A stretch of 64,000 bases of DNA from Dehalococcoidia bacterium. Lineage in GTDB: Bacteria > Chloroflexota > Dehalococcoidia > Lucifugimonadales > Lucifugimonadaceae. The position numbers and the translations under genes were made by a program. The notes beneath the pieces were generated by a model. The model did no database searches, had not been told where the DNA came from, and saw only the letters and a list, made by a program, of their open reading frames with translations. The stretch covers positions 34,999-98,998 of the forward strand of contig JANQQP010000041.1 of assembly GCA_028285005.1 (NCBI GenBank), written 5' to 3'. Shown here one piece after another: positions 42,754 to 51,589 of the stretch (position 1 is the stretch's first letter; each line of letters begins with the position of its first letter).

Positions 42754-43638
42754 TCAGTCAGAGGACCACGACCAACGTGTGGTCGCAACCAGCGGATCGC
42801 CGGGTCTGACGATCCTGGTCCCGGTGCCTTCAATGCCCCGGTCAGCAAGCTGAAACGCATTCACCGCCGTCGTTTGAGGTTCGACGCAGACCGAACTCTC
42901 AGGCGAATAGACCATCACATGTGAGACTTCGCTGGACGACTCCATTCGAAGAGTAAGTTCAGGCCACTGCAACTTCGCTGTCCCGTCCTGAGCGAACCTG
43001 AAACAGTCATCGATTTCACCGACCTCAAAATGACCGCCGGTCGCCAGCTTGCGGCTCGCATCCGTCTCCTCGACCAACCCAGTGGGTACAACCTCGGAGT
43101 CGAGTTCCCACTGTGCATCGACACTCGCCTGCACAACTACTTCGTCCGAGCCTAGAGATCGCCTGAACCACGGGTGCCACCCGACACCCGCTGGAAACGC
43201 CTCATCATTCGAGTGAACTTCAAGCGTCTGATGAAGCGATTGCTCAACCAGGCCGACTCGATAAACGACTTTTCCCGCAAACGGCCACGGCTCCGAAAGA
43301 TCGATTTGAAATTGGGCGGAAGCAAGATCAGCCGAAACAACGTCCCATTCCCTGTTACGCACAGTCCCATGGATCGCATGGACGCCTGAGTCGAGCGGCA
43401 ACTGGTATTCGCCCTGATCGGTCACCAGCACACCTTTGTGGATCCGGTTCACCCAGGGAGCCATGATGAACGAGCCCACGCCGCCGGGAGTCACAACATC
43501 GTCAAGTTTGGTCTCGGCCCCTGAAATCAGCTCATGCGTGCCGGAGTCAACTTTGACTTGAAGCGATCGCAGCGTGGCGCCAGCATGCGACGAAACCACG
43601 ACGCTTCCGTACTCGTTCTCAAGCTCGATCAGACCCAT
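42754..43638 (-). CDS. Aldose 1-epimerase family protein
   Basis: A 294-residue galactose-mutarotase-fold protein, starting at MGLIELENEYG. Landmarks are SSHAGATLRSL, APWVNRIHKG, the catalytic-region AIHGTVRNREWDV, GVGWHPWFRR with a conserved His, and the base Glu in SVCVEPQTTAVNAF. It should interconvert alpha and beta anomers of a sugar, which fits the catabolic setting. It is divergent from the small membrane protein at 43720. Confidence 0.87.
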   Translation of the reverse strand: MGLIELENEYGSVVVSSHAGATLRSLQVKVDSGTHELISGAETKLDDVVTPGGVGSFIMAPWVNRIHKGVLVTDQGEYQLPLDSGVHAIHGTVRNREWDVVSADLASAQFQIDLSEPWPFAGKVVYRVGLVEQSLHQTLEVHSNDEAFPAGVGWHPWFRRSLGSDEVVVQASVDAQWELDSEVVPTGLVEETDASRKLATGGHFEVGEIDDCFRFAQDGTAKLQWPELTLRMESSSEVSHVMVYSPESSVCVEPQTTAVNAFQLADRGIEGTGTRIVRPGDPLVATTRWSWSSD

Positions 43639-43719
43639 CCATCGCTCCAATCTCAGCACCGCTCTACGCTATGATGCGCCGCAACTTGATCGGAACCACA
43701 TCTGCGGCTGCCCACGCGC

Positions 43720-44043
43720 ATGGAACCTCTCTTCGTATTCCTCATAGTCGTGATTATCCTGCTCATTGCGATCAGGATCTTCATCCGTCAGCGGGCCAGA
43801 GGACTCTACATAGAGATTCTTCAAACGACCAGTCAGGCATTCTCGCTTCCGGCCGAGCTAACAAAGCTGCTGGATGAACAGGGAGTCCGGTACAGAACTG
43901 TTAGAAAGGGCTCGGTCAACCAGCCATTCTCGCCGCTCGCCGGCCCGCAGTTCATCGGACTTGAGGTCCACGTCGAAGACCTTGAGAAAGGCAGACGAAT
44001 CGTTTCGAAGCTGCAGAACCAACGATGGCGCGGCCGCGCCTGA
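43720..44043 (+). CDS. Small single-pass membrane protein with DUF2007-like domain
   Basis: A 107-residue protein. Residues 3-23 form a hydrophobic membrane helix (PLFVFLIVVIILLIAIRIF), followed by a basic stretch. The rest, YIEILQTTSQAFSLPAELTKL and VHVEDLEKGRRIVSKL, resembles DUF2007-type signal-transducing domains. The role is unknown. It precedes the dehydrogenase at 44076 by 32 nt and may be cotranscribed. Confidence 0.6.
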   Translation: MEPLFVFLIVVIILLIAIRIFIRQRARGLYIEILQTTSQAFSLPAELTKLLDEQGVRYRTVRKGSVNQPFSPLAGPQFIGLEVHVEDLEKGRRIVSKLQNQRWRGRA

Positions 44044-44075
44044 AACAACCAACCCGGGAGAACCAACACAACCAC

Positions 44076-45062
44076 ATGACGCCAGCAGACAACCCATTCG
44101 CAGACCTCAGCACTCTCAAAGTCCACTTTGCCCACGTCGCTTACCAGATGGAGCCGCGTTTCAAAGAGCGCAACTCCGGCATTGGTTACTTCCAGACCTG
44201 GGACACCGGCGAAACGGTACGAAGGATTCCAGAGGCCGATGTATTCGTCGTGTCAGGGCTCTGGGACAACTCGTTGCTGGACGTTGCGACGAACCTGAAG
44301 TACATCCAATCCATCGGCGCAGGGTTCGACCAGTTTCCGCTTGACGAGCTGCGGTCGCGCGGTATTCGCCTAGCCTCAGCCCGTGGCGTTAACAGCAACG
44401 CCGTCTCCGAGCACGCTATGGCGATGGTCCTCGGTCTCGCACGTCACATCCACACCGGACGCGACAACCAGAGCAAGAGTTTCTGGCGCAACATGATCTC
44501 CGACCTGTCAAAACGCGAAGACGAGCTTGGCGGCAAGACGATGCTCATCGTTGGCCTCGGCACAATAGGCTCACGGCTCGCCAGGCTTGCCAAAGCGTTC
44601 GACATGCGAGTGATCGCAACGAAACGCGATCTCAATGTGAGCGACACTGCAGCAGACGAGATCCATCCGCCATCCGCTGTGCCTGAGCTGCTCCCGCAGG
44701 CTGACTTCGTCGCTCTAACATGCCCGCTGACAGACGAAACCGCCGACATGATCAATGCTGAAACGCTCAGTCTGATGAAGCCGTCCTCATACCTGGTAAA
44801 CGTGGCGCGCGGCGGCTGCGTGGACGAAGTAGCGCTTCTCAATGCCTTGAGGAACGGTGACATTGCAGGCGCTGCTATAGATCACTTCAAGGCCGAGCCG
44901 TTGCCGGCAGATTCGCCCTTCTGGCAGCAGGAAAACGTCATCATCACGCCACACACGGGCGGCGAAACGCGCATGTACGAGGACAACGTCATTGACATCC
45001 TGCTCGAAAACCTCGGCAGGCTCTCACGCGGCGAAACGGAGCTCCTGAACCAGATCGTCTAG
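44076..45062 (+). CDS. D-isomer-specific 2-hydroxyacid dehydrogenase
   Basis: A 328-residue NAD(P)-dependent dehydrogenase. The Rossmann loop is VGLGTIGS, and the catalytic Arg, Glu and His are suggested in VNVARGGCVDE, the following acidic segment and TPHTGGE. It reduces 2-keto acids or oxidises D-2-hydroxyacids, for example glyoxylate/hydroxypyruvate. The start at 44076 is chosen because the longer frame overlaps the preceding gene with a non-conserved extension. It converges with the DMT transporter. Confidence 0.9.
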   Translation: MTPADNPFADLSTLKVHFAHVAYQMEPRFKERNSGIGYFQTWDTGETVRRIPEADVFVVSGLWDNSLLDVATNLKYIQSIGAGFDQFPLDELRSRGIRLASARGVNSNAVSEHAMAMVLGLARHIHTGRDNQSKSFWRNMISDLSKREDELGGKTMLIVGLGTIGSRLARLAKAFDMRVIATKRDLNVSDTAADEIHPPSAVPELLPQADFVALTCPLTDETADMINAETLSLMKPSSYLVNVARGGCVDEVALLNALRNGDIAGAAIDHFKAEPLPADSPFWQQENVIITPHTGGETRMYEDNVIDILLENLGRLSRGETELLNQIV

Positions 45063-45075
45063 GGCTAAGCGGCGA

Positions 45076-45993
45076 CTACGCTACCGAGATGATGATGACG
45101 CCCGCGACGACTGCGCTCGTCGCCGCCGCCTTTAGCGCCAGGTCGCGTCCGGCAATACGCTCGCTGATGAACTGCTTTGCGAACAGACCTAACAACAACG
45201 TCGCGCCCAGCACCCAGATCGGCCTCGTGCCGAACAGGGCGCTTACCAACGACACCGGCCCGACAGCAATCGCCATCAAGAGAAACAGGTTGCCGAGAAA
45301 CGGCCCAATGGCCTCGGAGATTGCAATCGATAGCGTATTGCCGGGCGTGCGCATCCAACTCAGCAAACGGGCCGGGTATGGCGGACGTGCCCAGGGCGCA
45401 GCCAGCGACGTGAAGAGTCCTATGCTCCTGAAGGCCATGTTTCTCCACACATCGAGGTCGTCCGCCCCAACCTTCAGCAGCAACTGACCAAACGCAATGA
45501 TCACCGCTCCCGCGACCAACATGAAGAACGTTGGCCGGACCCTGAAGGCATCAAGGCCGCTGCGCTGGAGATCGACGGACACTGCGACGGCTCCGGACAC
45601 CACCAGGAACACAGCAAGCCATCCGTGCCACTCCAGTGACTCGTCGAGGAACACGACCGCCAGTAGCGCCACGAACACTGGAGAGCTCTGCCAGACCGGT
45701 GTGACCCGCGACACCTCCTCTCGTTGAAGCACGAAGAACATCAGCATGAGTCCTGTGCCCCATAGAAACCCGGCACCGTACGAGGCAGCAACCGAGCTAA
45801 ACGGGGCCGACTGCCAGCCGAGGATCGCCAGGATGAAGAGAGCGATGACCAGCTGAATGGTGCCGACGAACAGGTAGAAGCTGCCCAGGTTCAGTTGAAG
45901 AACCGAGAGGACGCGCTTATCTCCGATGGTGACCATCGTGTAGAGAATCGGACTGGCAAGCGCGGGGAGTATCCACTCCAGGTTGCCGCTCAA
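45076..45993 (-). CDS. EamA/DMT-family transporter
   Basis: A 305-residue protein with about ten hydrophobic helices arranged as two EamA repeats. The recurring pattern is seen in VTPVWQSSPVFVALLAVVFL and PVSLVSALFGTRPIWVLGAT. It probably exports or imports a small metabolite across the inner membrane. It overlaps the upstream epimerase gene by 4 nt and is translationally coupled to it, suggesting that its cargo is a sugar-derived compound. Confidence 0.87.
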   Translation of the reverse strand: MSGNLEWILPALASPILYTMVTIGDKRVLSVLQLNLGSFYLFVGTIQLVIALFILAILGWQSAPFSSVAASYGAGFLWGTGLMLMFFVLQREEVSRVTPVWQSSPVFVALLAVVFLDESLEWHGWLAVFLVVSGAVAVSVDLQRSGLDAFRVRPTFFMLVAGAVIIAFGQLLLKVGADDLDVWRNMAFRSIGLFTSLAAPWARPPYPARLLSWMRTPGNTLSIAISEAIGPFLGNLFLLMAIAVGPVSLVSALFGTRPIWVLGATLLLGLFAKQFISERIAGRDLALKAAATSAVVAGVIIISVA

Positions 45994-46787
45994 CGGTCGC
46001 GGGGCGGTGGCGGCGCCAGGACAAACTCCTCGCCGGCCGCATCCTCAGGCCTGTAGCCAAGCTCAGACCTCGCACGGCTGATGTCCCAGATCTTCCACAT
46101 GTTGTCTGACGTGGCGTAGTAGATGCCGTATCGGTGCGAGTCAGGCGCGTCTAGGGAGAGACGGGTGATCTGTGCGACGTCGCGGTGGCTCAGCCAGAGC
46201 GACAGAGCGAACGGAGAGAACGTCGGGTCATCGCGCGATACAACCCAGCCGATGCGCAGGTGAATCGAGCTCAAGCCGTGGTAGTCGTTGTAGTAGCTTC
46301 CAAGAGCCTCACCATAGGCCTTGGATGTGCCGTAGTAGCCGTCCGGGCGTATCTGGCAAGTCTCATCCAACAGCGGATAATCGCCATGCGTGAGCTTCCC
46401 GAACTCTCCATCCACGATGTGCTTCCACGGCTCATCCAGGTAGAAGCCACCCGTCGCGTGCTGCGAGCTTGCGAACACCACGCGTTTGACGCCTGCTCGC
46501 TTCGAGGCCTCGAAGACGTTGTAGGTCGAGATGAAGTTGTTCTTCAGCGCTGATTCCCACTCCGCCTCGGCGCTCCTATCCGCAGCAAGGTGAACGACAG
46601 CGTCGTGGCCGGCCACCGCAGATTCGACCACGTCCAGCTCAGATAGATCACCGACCACTGATCGGGCGCCATCAGCCTCTTTGAGATCGAACGAAGTGAT
46701 GTCGTACCGGTCTGACAGTCTCTCAATCAGTATCGAGCCGATAAGTCCGGCTCCACCGGTTATCAGCACCTTCTTCCGTTCGGACAT
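45990..46787 (-). CDS. NAD-dependent epimerase/dehydratase, uronate-dehydrogenase-like
   Basis: A 265-residue extended-SDR protein. The nucleotide loop is TGGAGLIGS and the catalytic Tyr-Lys pair is in GYYGTSKAYGE, with Ser in VFASSQHATGG. Length and the FSPFALSLWLSHRD and DSHRYGIYYATSDN segments resemble bacterial uronate dehydrogenase, which oxidises glucuronate or galacturonate to aldarolactones. The substrate remains an inference. It is the first gene of a two-gene operon with the DMT transporter. Confidence 0.85.
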   Translation of the reverse strand: MSERKKVLITGGAGLIGSILIERLSDRYDITSFDLKEADGARSVVGDLSELDVVESAVAGHDAVVHLAADRSAEAEWESALKNNFISTYNVFEASKRAGVKRVVFASSQHATGGFYLDEPWKHIVDGEFGKLTHGDYPLLDETCQIRPDGYYGTSKAYGEALGSYYNDYHGLSSIHLRIGWVVSRDDPTFSPFALSLWLSHRDVAQITRLSLDAPDSHRYGIYYATSDNMWKIWDISRARSELGYRPEDAAGEEFVLAPPPPRDR

Positions 46788-47011
46788 GTGGAGAACTCCG
46801 TGTCGCGTTCAGACGTGGGTCAAGGCCTACAGATGGCAGTTGGCAATTAGCGCACGCAGACGTTAACAGACCTCGAGTTCTATTGGTCTCTTCAGATCAA
46901 AGGATGGAACATTTCTGCGCCCGGGTGCGTCTTAGGTTCACAACAGCCACCGGATCGACGGATTCCGTTGCCGATAACGGCTGCCAGCACGTCATTCAGG
47001 AGGGACTTCCG

Positions 47012-48757
47012 ATGAACCGACTATTCAGGCTCCGTTTTGGAGTCACAGCCGTTTTCGCGATGGCTCTACTCGCAGTGGTAGCGGTTGCGTGCGGAGAGAC
47101 GTCGCAAGACACATTTTCGGGCGAAGCGGGGTTCCAGGGAGAGCAGGTCAGCGATGATGCCGGGCTCGGGATCTCAGGCCCGGCCGGCCCACAGGGCCCA
47201 GCCGGCGGTTTTGGCGCCGGTGAGGAACGCCGTGCAGTTGGTGGCGGCGACTCATCGTTCGCGGCTCAACCCACTTCAACTCCAGCGGCCGCGTCACCTC
47301 CGTCAGTGCCTCCGGCACCGGACCGACCTGATATCGAGTTCGATCTCGGGGACGGCGGCGCTTCCAATGACATCCTGAACCCTTCTCCTCCTCAATCGCC
47401 AGTTGGTCAGCAGCAGCCACAGATCGGCAGCGAACGAATCATCGTCCGCAATGTCGATATGTCCATTGAAGTCACCAGTCCTGCGTCCGCCATTGAGGAC
47501 ATAAGCGCTCTCGCCACTCGTGAAGGCGGCTGGGTCGTCAGCACACAGAGCGTCGAGGTTCACCGCGGGGCAGTTGACATCCGTATCCCCGCGGACCGTC
47601 TCGACCAGGTTCTCGCCGAACTGCGCAGCCTGGCGTCCAACGTCGTCTCCGAAATCTCGACCAGCCAGGACTTCACTGAGGAGTTCACAGACACGAGCGC
47701 TCGCATCCGCACTCTGCAGGACACCGTGGATGCCCTGCGCGAGCTATTCAGCAGAGCGGATGAGATTGAAGACGCGCTGATGATCCAGCAAGAGATCACG
47801 CGCATACAGTCCGACATAGAGGCGATGCAGGCCCGCATCAACTTCCTGTCTCAAAGCGCAGCGTTCTCCCTCATCCGCCTTACAGTTCTTGCGTTGCCCC
47901 AGTCTGTCGACATCGATGCTGGTGAGGACAAGCTGGCCGCCGTTGGCAGGTCCGTTCGCTTCCGCGCTGAGTTTACTCCGCCCGAAGGCATCGACAACTT
48001 CTTCATCGAGTGGGACTTCGGCGACGGCACCGGACGCCAGGTCGTGACAGGAGTCGCACCGGTGAACACCGAGGGACGAGTCATCTCGGCCCCTGTTGTT
48101 CACACCTACAGGGATGAAGTCGACTCACCGTACATCGTTAAGGTTAAGCTAACTGCTACCGGTGAATCTGGCGCCGCCGAGGGCGAGGACGTGATGGTGG
48201 TCACGGTCAACCGTGTGCCGCCGATCGAGGTCTTTGCCGGCGACAACCGCATCACAGACGCTGGCGAGGAAGTGACACTTCGGGGCAGCTTCACTCGGCC
48301 CGATGGTGTTGACTCTCTCACCTACACGTGGGACTTCGGTGACGGCTCTGCCCCAATGACGGTAGACGCGGAGCCTGGTGCCACCACTGCTGAGATCAAG
48401 CACACCTACGCCAACAGCCGACCTCAAAGCTACAACGTGGTGCTCACCGTCAAGGGTGACACTCCATCCGGCTCTACTGAGGGAACTGGCAACATGCAGG
48501 TCTTCGTCGAAGAGCCTGAGAGCCTGACCGCCGGCGGTTTCAGTCCTGGCGACAGTGGCCGGTCGGCGTTCAGGACACTTTCATCCATCGGGGCTGGACT
48601 CGGCACGGCAGCCATCTGGATCGGCGTGCTAAGTCCCCTGTGGATAGCAATCGCCGCAGTCGGCTACTTTGTCTACCGGAACCGACAGAGAAACCTGGCT
48701 CGCCGCACTTCCGAAACCCTGTCAGCGTCGGCAAGGCAGCAGAGCACGGAAGTCTAG
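47012..48757 (+). CDS. Lipoprotein with DUF4349 and two PKD domains
   Basis: A 581-residue lipoprotein starting behind AGGAGGG. The lipobox is VAVAC near residue 28, followed by a Gly/Pro-rich linker. The DUF4349 region spans about residues 140-290 (SERIIVRNVDMSIEV, GGWVVSTQSVEV, RIPADRLDQVLAEL, and a coiled-coil ending SFSLIRLTVL-like). Two PKD domains follow with EWDFGDGTG and TWDFGDGSA. A single C-terminal membrane helix (WIGVLSPLWIAIAAVGYFVY) ends in an Arg-rich tail. It would be anchored at both ends, an arrangement suggesting a surface stalk or cell-envelope sensor. An intrinsic terminator follows. Confidence 0.87.
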   Translation: MNRLFRLRFGVTAVFAMALLAVVAVACGETSQDTFSGEAGFQGEQVSDDAGLGISGPAGPQGPAGGFGAGEERRAVGGGDSSFAAQPTSTPAAASPPSVPPAPDRPDIEFDLGDGGASNDILNPSPPQSPVGQQQPQIGSERIIVRNVDMSIEVTSPASAIEDISALATREGGWVVSTQSVEVHRGAVDIRIPADRLDQVLAELRSLASNVVSEISTSQDFTEEFTDTSARIRTLQDTVDALRELFSRADEIEDALMIQQEITRIQSDIEAMQARINFLSQSAAFSLIRLTVLALPQSVDIDAGEDKLAAVGRSVRFRAEFTPPEGIDNFFIEWDFGDGTGRQVVTGVAPVNTEGRVISAPVVHTYRDEVDSPYIVKVKLTATGESGAAEGEDVMVVTVNRVPPIEVFAGDNRITDAGEEVTLRGSFTRPDGVDSLTYTWDFGDGSAPMTVDAEPGATTAEIKHTYANSRPQSYNVVLTVKGDTPSGSTEGTGNMQVFVEEPESLTAGGFSPGDSGRSAFRTLSSIGAGLGTAAIWIGVLSPLWIAIAAVGYFVYRNRQRNLARRTSETLSASARQQSTEV

Positions 48758-48779
48758 CCTTTCGAAAACGCCAGAAATG

Positions 48780-48817
48780 AAAAGCGCCTCGCCCAAAATC
48801 TGGGTCGAGGCGCTTTT
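48780..48817 (+). terminator. Intrinsic terminator after the DUF4349 lipoprotein
   Basis: AAAAGCGCCTCG (48780-48791) pairs perfectly with CGAGGCGCTTTT (48806-48817), with an added CCC/GGG inner stem and an A/T-rich loop. The A-run at the start and the T-run at the end make it able to act in both directions. Confidence 0.88.
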
Positions 48818-48918
48818 CGCGTCTCGTCTCATTGAGCCGTCGCGGCATCTGCAACAATGGCGACGCATCTCACGCTCGTATTCACGCCGATCAGCTGCCG
48901 ATTTCCCGGAGTGCCGCC

Positions 48919-49653
48919 ATGGAACAGCAACAAGAGCTCTGTGAGTCTTCAACAACAGACTTCTCCGACCTTTCAGCCCTCTTCCTCAACTGCACGCTGA
49001 AAAAGTCGCCTGAAGTGTCCAACACCGAAGGGCTGATGAAGATATCGGTCGCCATCATGGAAGCAAATGGCATCAAGACCGAAACCATCCGGCCCGTTGA
49101 TCACAAGATCGCCACGGGCGTTTACCCGGATATGAAGGAGCACGGCTGGGACGCAGACGAGTGGCCTGGCATTTACGAAAAGGTGAAGGCCGCAGACATT
49201 CTCGTCATTGGTTCGCCGATATGGCTCGGCGACAAGTCATCGGTCTGCACGCAGGTGATTGAAAGGCTCTACGCCAGTTCAGGCGACCTGAACGAGGCAG
49301 GTCAGTACGCGTACTACGGCCGCGTAGGCGGTTGTCTCATCACAGGCAACGAGGACGGTATCAAGCACTGCGCGATGAACATCCTGTACTCGTTGCAGCA
49401 CCTTGGATACACGGTGCCTCCGCAGGCCGACGCCGGGTGGATTGGTGAAGCGGGGCCCGGACCTTCATACCTGGACGATGAGGGCGGTCTGAACAACGAC
49501 TTCACGAACCGCAACACAACCTTTATGACCTGGAACCTGATGCACTTCGCCCGTATGCTCAAGGACGGCGGTGGTGTGCCAGCACACGGCAATCAGCGTT
49601 CGCTATGGGAGGCCGGCTGCCGCTTCGACCACCCGAACCCGGAGTACAGATAA
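48919..49653 (+). CDS. Flavodoxin-like NAD(P)H-dependent FMN reductase
   Basis: A 244-residue flavodoxin-fold protein (start MEQQQEL at 48919). SALFLNCTLKKSPEVSNTEG matches the FMN phosphate-binding turn, ILVIGSPIWLGDKSSVCTQVIERL is the second flavin loop, and GGCLITGNEDGIKHCAMNIL is the third. The family includes NADPH:FMN and quinone reductases. No operon partner is obvious. Residues after 200 (FTNRNTTFMTWNLMHFARML) close the fold. Confidence 0.85.
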   Translation: MEQQQELCESSTTDFSDLSALFLNCTLKKSPEVSNTEGLMKISVAIMEANGIKTETIRPVDHKIATGVYPDMKEHGWDADEWPGIYEKVKAADILVIGSPIWLGDKSSVCTQVIERLYASSGDLNEAGQYAYYGRVGGCLITGNEDGIKHCAMNILYSLQHLGYTVPPQADAGWIGEAGPGPSYLDDEGGLNNDFTNRNTTFMTWNLMHFARMLKDGGGVPAHGNQRSLWEAGCRFDHPNPEYR

Positions 49654-49735
49654 TCAGGCCACCGAGGCCTCATGCTGTATCATTCCCGCCCCTGATCCGT
49701 CGAGCCAAAACAGCACTGACTACGTACAAAGCATC

Positions 49736-49858
49736 ATGAGAAACTGGAAAGCCTGGCTGGTCGTCCTAATCATCATCGGAGGCCTGATAGGCGCGCTCTT
49801 CGCCGTCCCCGGCCCCGACACTCCAAACCCGGGCGTCGACTCTGCTGCGGGTCGTTAG
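49736..49858 (+). CDS. Possible 40-residue single-pass membrane peptide
   Basis: An ATG at 49736 opens a 40-residue frame, MRNWKAWLVVLIIIGGLIGA and then FAVPGPDTPNPG. It has a basic start, one hydrophobic helix and a Pro-rich tail, as small membrane proteins do. The 343-nt gap between the flavodoxin-like gene and the helicase holds nothing else apart from a possible -10 (TATGCT near 49929). No clear ribosome binding site is seen, so it is only a candidate. Confidence 0.33.
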   Translation: MRNWKAWLVVLIIIGGLIGALFAVPGPDTPNPGVDSAAGR

Positions 49859-49996
49859 CAGATATTCGCCACTCCAGGCCATCAAAGACCCGTCGGCGCA
49901 CCCGTATCTAATTCGTAGCTATTCGGTGCTATGCTGAAATAGTCAGCCGCTCAATCCCGGTCCGCTTCACAGCGTTGACACCAGACCGGCTCACCG

Positions 49997-51514
49997 GTGC
50001 ACAACAGGCTCCCGACAAGGGGACGCACCGCAACTAATCCTTCAGTCGCTCCAGTCTCTGTTGTACGGGCCGATCGAATCGCGGATACACGCGGCCAAAA
50101 TCCCGCGCGACCGGCAACAGAAACGAGAACTCAAATCACTACGCAGACAGCACCCACCGCCGGTGGGTTCGAATCCTTTGGCCTTGGCGAAAGCATCATG
50201 CGCGGCATCGAATTTGCCGGCTACTCTTCGCCGCGGCCAATTCAGACTGAAGCGATCCCATCTGCGCTCGAAGGCCACGACATACTCGGCCTGGCTCAGA
50301 CCGGCACCGGCAAGACAGCAGCGTTCGCTCTGCCAATACTCGAAGAGTTGATGGCGCGGCGCAGGCGCGGTCCTTCTGTACTCGTCCTGGCACCAACTCG
50401 AGAACTTGCCAGCCAGATCAACACCGAGTTCACAGACCTCGGTCAGTTCACTCCAATCCGCTCAACGACCGTCTACGGCGGCGTCTCAATGAATCGGCAG
50501 ATCAAGGCGCTGCAGGCGAAGCCGCAGATTGTGGTTGCGTGTCCCGGTCGCCTGCTGGATCTTTATCGGCAAGGCGCCATCGATCTCAGCAACGTCACAA
50601 CACTGGTCATTGACGAGGCTGATCACATGTTCGACATGGGCTTCCTGCCCGACGTTCGCAGCATCATCGGTCTTGTAAACCCTGACCGACAGACGATGCT
50701 CTTCTCGGCGACCATGCCGAAAGAGATCCGGCAACTGGCCGACAGCGAGCTGCACAACCCGAAAGTGGTCGACCTCGGCAACTCGAAAGTCGTCTCAACG
50801 ATTCAGCATGAGCTCTATCCGGTGTCACAGAGGCTCAAGATGCCGTTGCTGCAGTTCCTGCTGAACGACAACAATTTCTACTCCGCCATTGTCTTCACCC
50901 GCACTAAGCACAGAGCGCTCAGGACGGCTCGACAGCTCAAGAACGCCGGCTTCAACGCGGTGGCTCTCCAGGGCAACATGTCGCAGGCCCAGCGAGACAG
51001 GGCGATGAAAGGATTCCGCGAAGGCAAGTTCCACATACTCGTCGCCACGGACATCGCGGCCCGCGGCATAGACGTCGCAAACATATCTTTCGTCATCAAC
51101 TTCGACTTCCCGAATACACCTGACGCCTACATCCATCGGATCGGCAGGACCGGCCGATCCGAGCAGACTGGCAGGGCGTTCACATTCGTAACTGCTGACG
51201 ATGAAGGCTCGGTCCGCGCGCTTGAGCGCAAACTGGGACGCAAGGTAAACCGATGCGTACTGCCGGACTTCGCAGACGATGAGGCACAGCCAGCAACAGG
51301 TGGCAATCAGAACGGCAACAATGGACAGGCAGGCCAGAAGCCTGAGTCTGCCCTCGAAGCCGCACAGCAACGACTGAACCAGCGCTCGCCGCGTGGGCGC
51401 ACTCGGCGTCCCGGAAAGCCAAACAGGAATCCGTCTAGCCACGGCGGGCATCAGTCGACCCGTAGCAAGCGTTCTCGCTCCCGACACCGCAAGCACTCGA
51501 GCCGAGTCTCCTGA
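49997..51514 (+). CDS. DEAD-box ATP-dependent RNA helicase
   Basis: A 505-residue RNA helicase. The Q motif region GFESFGL...SPRPIQTEAIP is followed by AQTGTGKT (I), APTRELA (Ia), VIDEADHMFDMGF (II, DEAD), LFSATMP (III), ATDIAARGIDV (V) and HRIGRTGRS (VI). The C-terminal ~90 residues form a basic, Gln/Arg/Gly-rich tail probably used for RNA binding, as in RhlE/CsdA types. The GTG start is uncertain because the first ~60 residues look disordered. Likely roles are ribosome assembly or RNA decay. Confidence 0.92.
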   Translation: MHNRLPTRGRTATNPSVAPVSVVRADRIADTRGQNPARPATETRTQITTQTAPTAGGFESFGLGESIMRGIEFAGYSSPRPIQTEAIPSALEGHDILGLAQTGTGKTAAFALPILEELMARRRRGPSVLVLAPTRELASQINTEFTDLGQFTPIRSTTVYGGVSMNRQIKALQAKPQIVVACPGRLLDLYRQGAIDLSNVTTLVIDEADHMFDMGFLPDVRSIIGLVNPDRQTMLFSATMPKEIRQLADSELHNPKVVDLGNSKVVSTIQHELYPVSQRLKMPLLQFLLNDNNFYSAIVFTRTKHRALRTARQLKNAGFNAVALQGNMSQAQRDRAMKGFREGKFHILVATDIAARGIDVANISFVINFDFPNTPDAYIHRIGRTGRSEQTGRAFTFVTADDEGSVRALERKLGRKVNRCVLPDFADDEAQPATGGNQNGNNGQAGQKPESALEAAQQRLNQRSPRGRTRRPGKPNRNPSSHGGHQSTRSKRSRSRHRKHSSRVS

Positions 51515-51589
51515 GCCTCATATAAGATCGATCTACGGCTCCAGCAACAGGCTACGTGCGCGAGGCTCAACCACAGCGAAGGCAGCGCA

